DNA of 64,000 bases from Yamagishiella unicocca (Eukaryota; Chlorophyta; Chlorophyceae; Chlamydomonadales; Volvocaceae). Positions within the stretch are counted from its first letter, which is position 1. Each line of letters opens with the position of its first letter. Under the pieces are notes generated by a model. That model saw only the letters and a list, made by a program, of their open reading frames with translations. It searched no databases and was not told where the DNA came from. The stretch spans positions 124,001 through 188,000 of the forward strand of contig BDSL01000046.1 of assembly GCA_003116995.1 (NCBI GenBank). The letters run 5' to 3'. The position numbers and the translations under genes are program-made. Below, in pieces: positions 1 to 11,501 of this stretch.

Positions 1-287
1 GGCACTATGGGTAGGACTGGCCGTGCAAAAAGTGTCTTCATTGGCTAAAGCGAGTTTCAAGCTGCCGATTGTGCGTATGCCACAAAAGATGCCTTGCATG
101 TGCCATGTGCACCTACCGCCATTAATATCGATTGTCCCCGTTAGCATCCTTCCCGATAGTTGCCGCCAGCAATGAATGCCCGAATGAGTGAACGACCGGT
201 GCCCTGAAGCGTCGTCGTCATCTTTGCCGTACGTATTACTTACTGGTGTATCCTTGGCGCTTGGCCGCGCACCGGACCCTCCAGGAG

Positions 288-1112
288 GGCCTGGGGCGTT
301 GGCGACGCGTGTCTCTGTTCCTGTCTGATGTGGAGACGGAGCCTTGGAGCGAGGACTGGCTGGGCTTGGTGGTGGGCAGCGCAGCTCGAGTGATCATCAC
401 GCGGGGCAGCCAGGGGGCCACTGAGTACAACCGCACAGGAGTACACGCCATTGACATTGTCCCGGTGAGCTGATAGAATGCAACCCTGCAGGAACTTGCG
501 CTGTTGGCTCCCTCGCAAGCCAACGGTCCGGATACAAAATCCCAAACGCGGTCCCCGGCTACCCCAGATGGAGCATCGTTGTGCTCGCCACGGAAGGGAA
601 GCATGGCTTCCCTTGCCGCTGTGCGATGTGTGCGCCCCTCCACCGCGGCATCAGAGTCCTGCACGCTTTCGGTTGTCACCGAGTCCCATGCCGCCCTGCC
701 GCAGGTCGACAAGGTGCGCGACACGAATGGTGCTGGCGACACGTTCGCCACGGGGTACATGCTCGCGCTGGCACGAGGGCTCAGGGATCCTGGCCACCAC
801 GCCGCCTGGGCGGCCAGCCGTGCCGTGATGCAGTCGCAGGCGTGCAAGCCGCAGTGCGCGGCTGACTTAATCGAGGGGCACGTGCCCGCGTGGGGGCTGG
901 CGGATCGCGCTGGAGCGGCGCTGCGGGGACTTGTCCACGTCATCCGTGGTGTCGTCGACCTGGCCCTGAAGGACGGGCTGGCGGCATTCATGCACTTGAG
1001 CGCGTTGCCGCAAGGGGCCTTGTTGAAGGCATTAGCAAGCGCAGAGTCCGGCGTCGTGGCGGACAAGGGAGCAGAGATGTTCGCAACGGGCAGCAATGGT
1101 GAGAATGCCTAA
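288..1112 (+). CDS. PfkB-family carbohydrate/nucleoside kinase, 3' part
   Basis: This is the C-terminal half of a ribokinase-like (PfkB) ATP-dependent sugar or nucleoside kinase. Two exons are read. The first is about 288-464 (acceptor at 286-287, donor GTGAGC) and encodes a stretch ending in ITRGSQGATEYNR, the PfkB strand before the nucleotide site. The second is 705-1112, beginning VDKVRDTNGAGDTFATGY. The NGAGD motif carries the catalytic Asp and anion hole of the family, and SRAVMQSQACKP follows as in plant and algal members. Both junctions are phase 0. About 70 Ala/Leu-rich residues follow the core before TAA at 1110-1112. TGTAA at 1191-1195, about 80 nt after the stop, is a good candidate green-algal polyadenylation signal. 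The N-terminal sugar-binding half is not visible and lies at or beyond the left edge. A possible donor (GTGAGA, 1099-1104) near the end would change the last residues. The substrate cannot be told. Confidence 0.72.
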
Positions 1113-2486
1113 TAGCAATAGTCCTTGGATTCTGGCAGGCGCGGCCCTAAAGAAAGGGTTGACAGGCCCGCGAGCCTTGTGCTCGTGGTGTGTAAATTGC
1201 AAGCTCGGAGTGGCCGTGCCTCCACGGAAGTGAGTGACGTATTGTGCGTTAATTGTGGTGCTAGGGGTGGGGACTGGGGCGAGACCAAGTTTTGGCATGG
1301 AACAGCGGCGACAAGCGTCGAACTAGCAGTGAAGTCAAGGAGGCAATGCGGGCACATACTGCGGTTCAAGGTTGGCAATGGAATGGCGCTGTACGCTGGC
1401 GACAATAACGTTGGACCTATCAACCAATGAGACTCTTTTGGCATCGGGCTATGACTGCCGTAGTGCCCTGCGCTATACTGGTGTGCATGCCGTTTGCGAC
1501 TGACCTTTTTCCCACCTTGCACATATAAATCTTGGGCCAGGTGGTGAGCCCACTACAAGCGGCTTCTAACCTGCCGCAGCGCTAGAAGCCGCGTCAGTGT
1601 GCCGGAGGTGTGCGCCTGCGGCAACCGTGTGTGTCGTTATTCTATCTGACGATGCGCGGGTACATCGTGCACCCGCTGCGCATGGCCACAAGTTCTTCAA
1701 CATGGACACGAACGCGCCGTGAAGAAGGCCCTGTTGCCCCATAAGTGTTGATGACTTAAGGATCAACGCATGCCATGCTCGAGGCCCGTCATGGCATAGA
1801 TAAGGTGTCAGTGAAGGATGGGTGCAAGAACCTCTTTCACTGGCGGCACACAGCGTTGACAACACTATTCAGTACACTATTCAGTTACCGAACAGCTTAA
1901 CAGTGTAGACGATGACCCTACAAAGCTCTTTTGCTGAGCTTGAGCATCGATTTCGGTTAAGGATTGTCCCTTAAAAATTCTCTTAAACCGTCGGCCCAGC
2001 AGTCTGGAAGGCAAAACCCACAGGATTCCACGGATCATGAAAATTCGTCTACGAGTTCCTGATCATCAGCCCCTGCAATCTAAACCGTCATTGGCACGAA
2101 TCGCAATGGTGCGTGCCAGCCGTGTGCCGTAACCGGGATTGCGGGATGTCCTGCCATTGCAGAAGCAACCCCCTGCCCAAGGCCACAAGGATACAGTCCT
2201 ACTCGGAGCAGAGGTACCTCGTACCAGACGACCGTATTTGAAATGCAAACGAAGCGTAGGCACCCATGCAATAACGGAATCGCCTGAGTAGGGCCTACTT
2301 GAGAGAACCAACGAAATAGCAGAAGGAAGAGACCGGAATCTATTGAAACGGATAATGGGCTTAGCTAAGAACGTATTTCCGTCAACCACCGGACATCCCA
2401 TCCACACCTCACCCCGGCACGCACGAATGATTCGACTACCACACCCCGGCAGCTTCTCTACTGATGAACAGCAACTCGTTAGGAAA
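1113..2486. other. Intergenic region between convergent genes
   Basis: This 1.4-kb stretch lies between the 3' end of the PfkB kinase (+) and the 3' end of the PPPDE peptidase (-). It should hold both 3' untranslated regions. The open frames in it are short, match no family I recognise, and lack convincing splice partners. No RNA gene or mobile element was recognised. Confidence 0.4.
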
Positions 2487-3755
2487 CTATTGGCCACCTG
2501 GCGGCGGTGCTTGAAAACCTGATGCCGTCACGTTGCCGTACCGCTGCTCCATTTGCTCCATCATTGGTAAGAGCATCTGCCCAAGCGGCGACTGTAGGAT
2601 TTGCTGTGCCTGGTTATAGTATTGCTCCTACGTGATCACGAGCAAGGGTAACGACATGAGGTTAGCAGGACGCGACTCAGGCTGGGTGCAGGGAGGTAAG
2701 GTAAGGCGGCCTGCACGCGAAAGCAACCAACGTTAAGCGGCAGGGGCTTTGACCAGGTAGCGCATCCATGGCAGCCCCAAGGTTGTCTTCCCGTCTTTAT
2801 TAGCTGCTTTATAACGCGTGCCTGGCATGAAGCTGCCTGTCCATCATGCCAATCCTAGCGCGTTGCGGCGAAGCAGGAACAAGTTGGTTTGTAATTTGGC
2901 ATGTTTGCTTCTTAACTTGAACAAACGCGTATCCTAATTTTGTGGAACTCACCGGGATGGGGTTACCGGTCAGGAGCTCCGCCCACGCGTTAGAAAAGTG
3001 GTTACAGTTGTTGGATATGAGGTTATAATCTTGCGGTGCATATCGAACGCTCAAGTCCGCCAGCATCTCCTCTCGCATGTCCTTGGGTATGTGCGTCACG
3101 CTGGGGGGGATGTAGCACAAACAACATAAGGAGAAGTATCGGTTTGGCAGGAACCTTGGCGATGGATTACAGCCCAAAGTTACCGTGATCATGAGTAAAT
3201 GCCCGAAGTTCCGATAGTGCAAGGGCGTCCGAACCTTACCCGGACCATGTATGAGTTGCTTCGGGGTGCTGGGAATGCACTGGCAGCAGTCAACAGGGAA
3301 CTCGGTGGGGAACACAGCCAACAGTGCCACCGAGGGCATGACTGCGCGCTGGCTTTTAATTTCCAATTTTCCTAAGCTGCCTTCTGGTAACGCGGACGCC
3401 TCGTCATGACACCGCACCAGGTAATGCCCGCCACTCACCCGACGTCAACCGTGCGCATCGGGGCGCCAAAGGGCGTCTGCCCCGCGATGCAGCGCTGCAC
3501 ACCACCTCCAAAGAAGTACTCGACCCCGCCAACGACGACGCCCGTGTGGTAAATCGCCTCAATCTGCAATGTTTGTGGGGAGTGCGTGGGCACGCTCGCG
3601 AGTGTGTTCGCAGGCAGAGGGAGCATTCGCACGCCTGCATGCCTGCATGTACGTGCTTCACCCACCTGTCTGCCCAGCAGCATGGGGGAAAGTTGACGTG
3701 CGAGGCCGTTTGTCAAGTCGTATACGTACAGGAGTACTTTCTCTCCGTCGCTCAT
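2487..3755 (-). CDS. PPPDE/DeSI-family thiol isopeptidase
   Basis: This is a complete four-exon gene of 167 codons plus stop: 3755-3666, 3563-3439, 3100-2953 and 2627-2487. The frame is open across all three GT-AG junctions. The family (PPPDE fold, DeSI) consists of small cysteine proteases that remove SUMO or ubiquitin from proteins. The product starts MSDGEKVLLYVYDLTNGLAR. The catalytic His lies in the IYHTGVVV segment of exon 2, followed by EYFFGGGVQ. The catalytic Cys lies in NNCNHFSN of exon 3, followed by LTGNPIP. Exon 4 gives the usual C-terminal SPLGQMLLPMME segment and ends in a Pro/Gly-rich tail. Length and motif order are normal for a DeSI-type enzyme. It is divergent from the deaminase gene to its right, with about 600 bp between them that presumably holds both promoters. 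The SUMO versus ubiquitin preference cannot be told. Confidence 0.88.
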
Positions 3756-4359
3756 CTTGTCCTTCCAGTCGCTTTCCCCTGTCTCCGCCTAGGGCGCGCC
3801 CCTACGGCAGCGCGGCAGTATGGAGGCCGGAAGTCCGTCGTGCGATGGCCAAGACCCTCACGAAATCATATACGGTATGCTGATTGCAAAACCAATTGTG
3901 TGGCGTCGTTCTGGTTGCAGTCGCAAAGTGCTTATGACGAAGACCTTGGGTGCACCTCAAGAGCCGAAATGTAACTAAGTCAAGCCAAAATTATCACTTG
4001 AGGAAGTCAGCTTACGCGAAAACTGGATGAGGTGAAGACCGTAACGCAACGTAATGGCAAGTTTGGGCATGGATCCATGGATGCTCCGGTTTCCTCAGAA
4101 GTGCAGATCGTTTGACATGCACTCCTGATCTTAATACCAAAGTTAATGTAAAAACCTTATTTCAATATGCAGACGTACATACGTGGACTGGCAGGCTTCC
4201 AACTTTCGGCATCTCCATATCGGCGGTGTCCCGGCCGGCGCAGCCGCACATCATGTGCAGCGGCTGTGTGTAGCAGTGGTACGTAGCTGTCTCGGCTGGC
4301 CGTTGGTTGTCGCCAGGTATGCGGCCTAGGCCTGACGGCGTCGGCGTCGCTCCTCGCAG

Positions 4360-5394
4360 CAACTGAAGAGGATCGGGTACACATCCTGCGTGCCCTGGAG
4401 CTCGCGAAAAGGGCATTGGGAAAGACCTCTCCGAATCCTGCCGTCGGCTGTGTTATCGTCAAGGACGGGAAGGTGCGCAAGGCCGGCACTACCACCGGAG
4501 GCCACCCGGCGGTCTGGGTACAGGCCAAGCAGAAAACCATGGCTCCATAGTGTGTGACGCTGGTGACAGTAGAGTAAGTACTTATGCTAACCGAGGTACT
4601 CTTCATGCGTCCGCGCCTGTTATCCAATCTATGTAGGTGGTTGGCGAAGGGTTCCATCCGCGGGCGGGCATGCCCCATGCGGAGGTGTACGCTCTTCGGG
4701 GAGCAGGTGAATCAAGTCGGTGTCATGCACTGAAGTGCATTTTCCCTCGTTGCGCTGATCGCCTGGTACTCCTATGGTGATTGGTTTCTGGTCATGTTTC
4801 CGGTTTTAACGGCGGTACATAAACCGCCGTACAGGTAACCTGGCCGAGGGAGCAACCGCTTACGTGACCCTGGAGCCTTGCAACCATCACGGTCGGACGC
4901 CCCCTTGCAGTAGGGCGCTGGTCGATGCCCGGGTGGCGCGTGTGAGTAGGGCTGTGCTGTGCTGCTGTGCATCGTTAAATTCCCCTACGCTTGTAGTTTG
5001 ATTGTGGCAGACATCGCTTTCACTATCAGGCAGGCGCCAGTGGTGCGAAAGTTGGGCTACAGTTGGCTCCTGGTGCCTATTCCATGTTGCTCCTTGTTCC
5101 GCAGAACAGCTTACAAGACGAACCTATAGCCTTATCGTAGGCCCGATACCTGATCCCTTCTCCTCGATTCCAAACCAGGTCATTGTCGGCGTTGGCGATC
5201 CCAACCCGCTGGTCGCCTCGGAGGGCATTGCCACGCTGGAACGCGCGGGGATTGAGGTAGTGATTATGGACGGTGCTGAGAGGGACGCGTGTTACGACAT
5301 CAACAAGGGCTTCATGGAGCGCATGAAAGCGGAGGCGGCCAAGGCAGCGAAAGCGACGGTGGTGGTGAAAGATGGAACAGAGGCACCCAAGTGA
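4360..5394 (+). CDS. PYRD: Riboflavin-biosynthesis deaminase (PyrD/RibD deaminase domain)
   Basis: This encodes diaminohydroxyphosphoribosylaminopyrimidine deaminase, the second step of riboflavin synthesis, which is plastidic in plants. Four exons are read: 4360-4472, 4637-4706, 4835-4941 and 5179-5394. The domain is clear. [14 protein letters not shown] is followed by the zinc-ligand HAE motif ([13 protein letters not shown]), then the cysteine pair in [13 protein letters not shown], then VGDPNPLV and NKGFMERM. The first exon, with the start codon and any transit peptide, was not found. It must lie between about 3.76 and 4.35 kb and end one base into a codon. The protein stops after a short Lys/Ala tail, so no reductase domain follows. 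The frame is open through all three junctions. A repeat copy begins about 20 bp after the stop. Confidence 0.85.
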
Positions 5395-5412
5395 CGATGA
5401 CAACAGGCTGGG

Positions 5413-5500
5413 TGTCCGTCTCTTTCGTCTGCTTCGGTGTCCGGCGCATCGCGCGATGGTCCTGCCTTTCGGTCTGGAGCCCACTGAAACGTCCTACCGG
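5413..5500. repeat. Diverged third copy of the dispersed repeat
   Basis: This segment, starting about 20 bp past the stop of the deaminase gene, aligns with the two near-identical copies at 8221-8320 and 9396-9496. They share the string GGTCTGGA(G/A)CCCACTG and a preceding block with scattered substitutions. On the minus strand all three copies can be read as GSRP(R/K)GRTI(G/A)R, so the similarity is not chance. It is probably an old copy of the same transposable-element end. Confidence 0.6.
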
Positions 5501-8220
5501 TGCTACCAGGCCGGGTTCTGTTTGTACTGACAACATCGATTCAGCAGCGAGTACTTTGATACTGGGTACGGTTTGGTTGGGGCAATCTACGCGCTGCAGG
5601 TACCGTACGGCAACCTTGTCTTCCGTCATTTGCTTCAGCGCTTGCATGGCTGGCAAGTACGATCAGCAGCCAGTAGCTATGCAGGGCGGGACGAGAGCGA
5701 ACTAGGGCTCGCTGCGCCGCCATCCTCCTGCTCGGGGGCCTGCACTCTCGGCGTCGAACAACGAATCAAGTAGAAATTGTGGTTTTTAGTTGTACGGTCA
5801 GCAGACACAGGTTGGCTATGCAAAGCTTTAAGCTTGTTTCGGAGAGCAATCCAATCACATGCCGTCTGATCCGTGGATGATTATTCTGCCGGTTACAGAT
5901 GAACCGACACATAGCAGATAGGCTTGCCGCTTTCGGTTGGCACAACTGGGCTTATCATCAATGCGCATGGCAGGTAGTCATCTGCCTGCATGGTAAAGTT
6001 TGTGTACGCATAAGTGACCGGCTATCATTTGCCTTTTGCAGCGTTGATGTGGCGAAAGATACTTGGGCCCGATGCCGCGTATCAAGGCACCTACGCGTTT
6101 CCAACGTCACGTACGTGTAATTTTGCAGGCAGCAGCATAATAAGTTTGCGCGGACGCTGCATGAATGGTGTTGCATACCGGTATGCACGTACTTGCTCTG
6201 CCGTCCAGCGTACGGAACTTCGTGGTGATCACAGCGCGGTGTCACTATGGTAGCACAGGGTAGCACGGTATGTTTCATAGTGCTTCACGATGGTAAGTGT
6301 TTTTTATGATTGGCTACTTTTCCGTTCGTGTCGGCAAAATGGTCGATGTTGGCGTGTGCCTTGTCACACCGCTTGTAAGCACTCACCCATTTTACCGCCT
6401 AGTGATGAAGAGCAATTGCCTGCAATTGTACGCTGCCCAGCTTGCGTCACCGTAGGTTGGGAGGCGCGCGTCGCTTCTGGTATGCTGAGTCCCTTGGTCA
6501 TTGCCGCGTCATGACTTGCACGGCAGTGTTGTCTGGTGCAGCATCATGACTTGCACGACAGTGTTGTCTGGTCTTTAGCTGTCTTCAGCTCTGAGGAGTT
6601 GGACACGCCATGCACACATTACGTGATCGTTCGGCTATCAGCCGCAGATGTACCCTACATATGCTACGTGAAATTGCATCAGCTCGCATCAGTATTACCC
6701 TGCACTGCCCTTCAAGTTGTGATTGCATCCTCCCTTGGATGTTTATCACGCAAGACGGTCGTGTGCAGACGTTTGTGTGCAGCAGGTGCCTGCTGCCCGC
6801 ATTGTAGCCCCTTCAGAGGTCTTGCTCCGAATTGCTCAGCGTCAGCCTTTCTGTAGCGAAGCTACACAGAAAGCACATAAGGCTGCACAGCAGACCTATA
6901 AAGTACTAATAAGTACGCTCGCTCAGCATCCTAGGAGGCCTTTTCGCGACCTTCGTTACACTTTCGCGCGGCGATGATGCAAGATGTCGTTGGGAATGGG
7001 GATGCAACGGCGCCCGCGGGCACACACACCATGCGCAACGTACTTCCAAGACGTAATGAAACCCAGCATGGGCTCCATGCATCCATACCAGTATAGAGCA
7101 TTCTAGGGCATTTAGTGTATGGCGTTGGATGAAACAAGGCACCATTATAAGCATCACTAACCCTGCTGTCGGTGTTGATCCAGATCCGTGACGTTTGAGC
7201 AGGACACCAAGCCTTTCCAAGAGAGTGCAACAAATATGACAAGTTTCTACCTACATATATGGTCCATCCAGCCAGTTGGCGGACACGACACTGGCGTAGG
7301 ATACGCTCGGCATCGACTGCTATTGTACAGTATTGTAATGTTGAGTTGTACACGCTGTACGGTGTACATGTAAATGCCATGCTCATTTCTAGAAGTATTA
7401 CAACATATTAGGCGCAGTCGTCGACAATTGCGACAATTCACTCCTGCGAGACCCACAGATAGATGGTAACTATAGCCGCAGGCATGTGCAATTACAGTGC
7501 CTTGCATAACAGTAGGACAGTCAACCTTGCGGCATTGCAAGTCACAACGGCGAGCTCCCCTAGCACCGGCACTCTCCAGCCATAGCTGCTGCTGCTGCTG
7601 ATAAGCATGGAGACTTGAGCATACTGGTGCCGAGCATGCCTTGATTTGCCAGGTGTTCACGCTGAAGCGCCACTCCATGGACGGGTCCTACGATGGGTAA
7701 GCTGTGCATACGCTAGTATGATCACACGCCCATAGGGGGCTAGGGGAGGCGGAGCAAGCCGATGCGCTGCGGCGGGACTGAACATGCCAATCAAGAAAGG
7801 GGACAGTATCGAGAATCAGTGTGCCCGCGATTAGCTGGTAGCGCTCGCTGTGGTCATGTCGGGACGGAAAGGGGCGCACATCATATCTGAGGCAGCGTGT
7901 GCAGCCTGGCACATCCAAGGACTTCAACGCTTGGGGACAGAGGCGTAACAAGTGTTCAGTTGGGTTCAGTTGCTGACGTGGGCTACGTACGCAAAACAGC
8001 ACGTGGGACAACCTGGCTGCTGTCGCGTGAGTCCTTGCATGCTGTTGTGGCTGCTGGCAGATCCATGGGTCAATACAAACGGCTTGGGACGAGCATCGCG
8101 AGTGTTGATGACTAAACAGGGCGATAGCAAATCGAAATGAGATGGAAGTGCACCTTGCTATTATAACGAAGACGACGGTGTTTATCCACACCATTTCCGC
8201 TCTACTTGGACACACCGATC
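5501..8220. other. Gene-poor region, nothing recognised
   Basis: About 2.7 kb without a recognisable protein or RNA gene. The open frames are 60-175 codons, occur on both strands and show no family motifs or consistent splice partners. A 35-bp unit is repeated in tandem at 6509-6573. A short GCT run occurs near 7586-7600. Confidence 0.4.
6509..6573. repeat. Tandem duplication, 35-bp period
   Basis: The string TCATGACTTGCACG followed by (G/A)CAGTGTTGTCTGGT occurs twice head to tail, starting at 6509 and 6544, with one substitution. It is a local duplication with no evident function. Confidence 0.75.
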
Positions 8221-8320
8221 GTCGGTTTTTGTTTCCTCCGTCTTGTTCAGTGTCAGGCGATGCGCCCGATGGTTCTACCTCTTGGTCTGGAACCCAGTGT
8301 AACCGTTACAACAACAACCG
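8221..8320. repeat. Direct repeat, left copy, flanking retroelement-like ORF
   Basis: This 100-bp unit is almost identical to 9396-9496; only a few substitutions and one 2-bp gap separate them. Both contain CGATGCGCCCGATGGTTC and TCTTGGTCTGGAACCCA. Together the two copies bracket the ORF at 8394-9110. A more diverged copy lies at 5413-5500. They could be terminal repeats of one element, or two tails of the same family inserted side by side. Confidence 0.8.
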
Positions 8321-8393
8321 ATCGAAGACTGCGAGGGGCTGGGAGGGGCGATGACACAGATAATATCGGGCGTTTGTTCGGGTTGGGACGGCT

Positions 8394-9110
8394 GTGCAAC
8401 TGGTCGAGTTCGCGGACGCCCGGCGGGCTGCGCATGAGAAATTTGTGCGCGAAGCGCTTGGGGGTACCGGGCCTGTCCTGCCAGCGGCCCTGAATGCCCT
8501 GCAGCAAGTGTTCCGGCGCCTCTGGTCTGGTCTGAAGTGGGAGCCGGCCTGTAAGGAGGGGTGGTGGCGGTTGGCTGTGGATGGGATCCCCCTCCTCGGG
8601 AATTCTCACATGCAGACGGCAGCAGCAGCCCCCTGTGGGTGCGGTGCGCCGGCTGGTGCGTCTCCAGGGGCGGGTACCCCCCGCCTACACCACTTTTGGT
8701 TCTGCCCGGTGGCTCAAGCAGTGATTGCCCAACTCGAGACCCAGCTCGGTGCAGGGGTGACACGGGCGCAAGTTTGGTTGGTGCAAGCACCTCCTGGGGT
8801 GCAGTCCTGCGTCTGGGATGTAGTAGTCCTGGCGGCTATTACGGCCATGGAGGTGGGGAGCCGGTTTATGGCCGCGGCCTTGAAAAGGGCGGCTGCTGGT
8901 GGTCCCCCTCTTACTCCGGGTAGCGGTCTTCTGGATCGTGCCGTTCGCCGTGGGGTGGTGGAGTTTTGGGCCCTGCTGAGGGGCTTTGCTGCGCTGGGGC
9001 TTCCCCAGAAAGGCTGGGATGCAGTGGGGCCTCGGCATCCTTTCTTGCGGGTTGTTTTTGCCAGTCGTCTCGTGTGCGGGGGACCGGCTGAGGTACTGGT
9101 GGATTCGTGA
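8394..9110 (+). mobile_element. Retroelement-like C-terminal ORF fragment
   Basis: An open frame of about 238 codons. The track start is GTG, and there is no convincing ATG or upstream domain. It ends at TGA 9108-9110. Features seen: GWWRLAVDGIPLLGNSH, then CGCG, then HHFWFCPVAQAV, giving a Cys-x-Cys ... His-His ... Cys pattern like the zinc-binding segment found downstream of reverse transcriptases in plant and algal retroelements (zf-RVT-like). No reverse transcriptase, integrase or endonuclease motif is present, so this would be only a 3' remnant. It sits exactly between two near-identical 100-bp direct repeats, which supports a mobile origin. The assignment rests on general pattern memory; it could instead be an uncharacterised algal protein family. 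Confidence 0.5.
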
Positions 9111-9395
9111 TCGGCCTGAGTTGTCTTGGGGAGCGGGGTTTCCTGTGTTCATACATTCCGGCTCTATAGGCGTGTTGAGCCCTGTTTGGGATCCGTGCCT
9201 TACGGGATGAGAGGTGGATGGTTCCGATGTTTGCATCGTTGCGGCGCTTCACTGGTTCGTCGGGTGATGGGTGGTTAGGCCAGTTCCTGATAGGGGAGCC
9301 TCTAGTGCAAATTCCCCTGGGGTGCTGGCTGCTGCTCAGTGTGCCTACAGCCTGTCGCTTTGGTGTTCTGGTGGTTTGCCTTTGTTCCGGTGCAT

Positions 9396-9496
9396 GTCGG
9401 TCTTTGTTTCCTCCGTCTTTTTCAGTGTCAGGCGATGCGCCCGATGGTTCTACCTCTTGGTCTGGAACCCACTGTAATCGTTACATACAACAACCG
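9396..9496. repeat. Direct repeat, right copy
   Basis: This is the partner of the 8221-8320 repeat, in the same orientation, 1,175 bp downstream. Similarity begins at GTCGGT and ends at ACAACAACCG. See the left copy for discussion. Confidence 0.8.
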
Positions 9497-10662
9497 GGCG
9501 AAAAGCAATCCCACTTCTGCCACCTGAAAGTGGTTTGGTGCGCAGCACTGGGCTTTGCCGCTGTGTGCGTCGTCATGAGCAAGGCGTTGGGCACACAGTA
9601 GATGATCTGGATGGACGGTTACAGGGTGCACACGAGGCTATGGCGAGCTGCAGTCCCGCCGCGTGACAGCCGGTGAACTACGCAACCATGAAGGAATGAT
9701 ACGTGGAGGCATATGCTGTATGGGTCATTGAAACGTTCTCCGGCATTGGAGTGCAAGTGGGGGGATATGGCTATCGTTTGAAAGTCGGTATGGCCGCGAC
9801 AACGACAGACGTGACTGGACCAGTGAAGGAAAATGGCTAGTACCGTGAAGTGCCGTACTGAGTAAAGTAATCCATACACACGTGCACGGTCACTCCAGCA
9901 GCTTATAGTTTCCTGACTCCCTGTGCCTGTCACGACACAGCACGTGACCTGCACAACAGCACAACAGCCAGGTGCCGGTTGCAATGCCAATGTGTGGCCC
10001 CTAGCGCTGAAAAGACATGCTATGCTCTTAATGGGCTCGAAATGGTGGGAATGCACTTCCCCGGCTGTAGTCCACCTTCGCCAGCTGCTGCTCCTGGGCC
10101 TTACAACTTAGTCGGTACCAGGCGACGCCGTACATGTTTACCCGCCGTACTGCCATTTCCGAAGCCGTTGCCGTTACTGTTCCCCACTGCTGAGCGGGTT
10201 TTAATGTTCGCACACGCTGTGTCGATCACCCACTGTATCGTGACATGCCTCTCTGTGCACCACCCGACCATCACATGTTCATGGTCGACGGCGATGCGGC
10301 AATTGTCCCTAAGGCCGCGGCGTGCATGGTACGTGAGTGGTGTGGTTCAACGGTATGCACGTGCTTTCTGTCGTCTAGCATGGTGAAGCGGAACGTTATG
10401 GGCAGTTATGGGTGTCACCTTCTGTCACAAGGCGTGTCACTATTGAAGCACCGTTTGCGGCATCTACCTCACAAGCTGCTTGCGTTCAGTTTCAAACCAG
10501 GTGAGCTCGTGACAGCGGGGCATCCATCAAGGACGCGTCGCACCGTTTAACTTAGCGCTTGTCCAGCCTACCCCACGGGCACCCGTTTGCAAGAACCTCA
10601 TCATGTTACGTGGGCTTGCTCTCTATGTGTAGTGTATCCGGGTACGGACAGTACCCGGATGC

Positions 10663-10720
10663 CGAGTACCAAGTACCGAGCACGAGTACCGAGCACCGAG
10701 TACCGAGTACCGAGTACCGG
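10663..10720. repeat. Minisatellite, GAGTACC-type 7-bp unit
   Basis: A run of imperfect copies of a 7-bp unit (GAGTACC) that becomes perfect at its right end. Interrupted copies (GAGCACC, AAGTACC) lie on the left. No coding role is seen. Confidence 0.85.
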
Positions 10721-11485
10721 TCGAAGCGGTTTACCTTCAAGAAGTACCAGCCTTTACCATACATCAAAATGCTAGATAGAACTACAAAAAGTAATAGAAA
10801 TTTGGTAAAAGTGCATGTGTATTACCATCTACAACGATGGGCCGCGGGTGCTGCTGCGGTACCAATTCCCAGGCGTGCGAGGAACATAGCTATGTATAGA
10901 ATCGTGGCTAGCTTTAGTCTGGAGCACCCAACATGATTACATGCCAAGTCAAAGGCCTTCGATACCGACAATTGGAAAAGCATGCCGACTTCCTTGAGGT
11001 CGCTTAAGACACTGCAAATTAAATTTGTTAAATAAGGCATAGTATGATGGAAATGAATCTTGTAGGCTACGGCTTCTGTGCCAATACCTGAGGCTCGCAG
11101 GGCCAGCTATGTCGTTTTCAAGCGCGACCGCTCTGGCAGATAGGGTGGAGCCAGTGCCAGATGCAATTCTGCCAAATGTATGCTGCTCGCAATCAACCTT
11201 GTCGTCCGCGGCTTTCTTCCCGCTTGCTTGACATCTATTTCCGCCGCAGGCCTTGAGGCAGAACCCCGCTAGTATCGGGCTGTTTAAAGATGAGTTTCGT
11301 GCTGCGCAACGGCTTAGGTCTTCGGAAAGCGTTTTCATACCCGAGGTATGCTGTGGGTGCGGCGATGTGTCGTAACGGCGAAACAGGCGAAACAGTTGGG
11401 GCTGCGGGCATGATCCAATAAAGGCCTGCAGAACCGGAGGAGCACGACTTATATGGCTGGGGTTTAGGGAACGAAGCCAACACGG

Positions 11486-11501
11486 GTGTGTGTGTGTGTG
11501 T
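11486..11501. repeat. (GT)n microsatellite
   Basis: An uninterrupted dinucleotide run of about eight GT units in the gene-poor region upstream of the dynein gene. Confidence 0.8.

Noticed and set aside
236..1096. 286-codon minus-strand ORF over the PfkB kinase gene
   Set aside because: It is antisense to a recognisable PfkB NGAGD exon, is Ala/Ser/Arg-rich with no motif, and is explained as a shadow frame.
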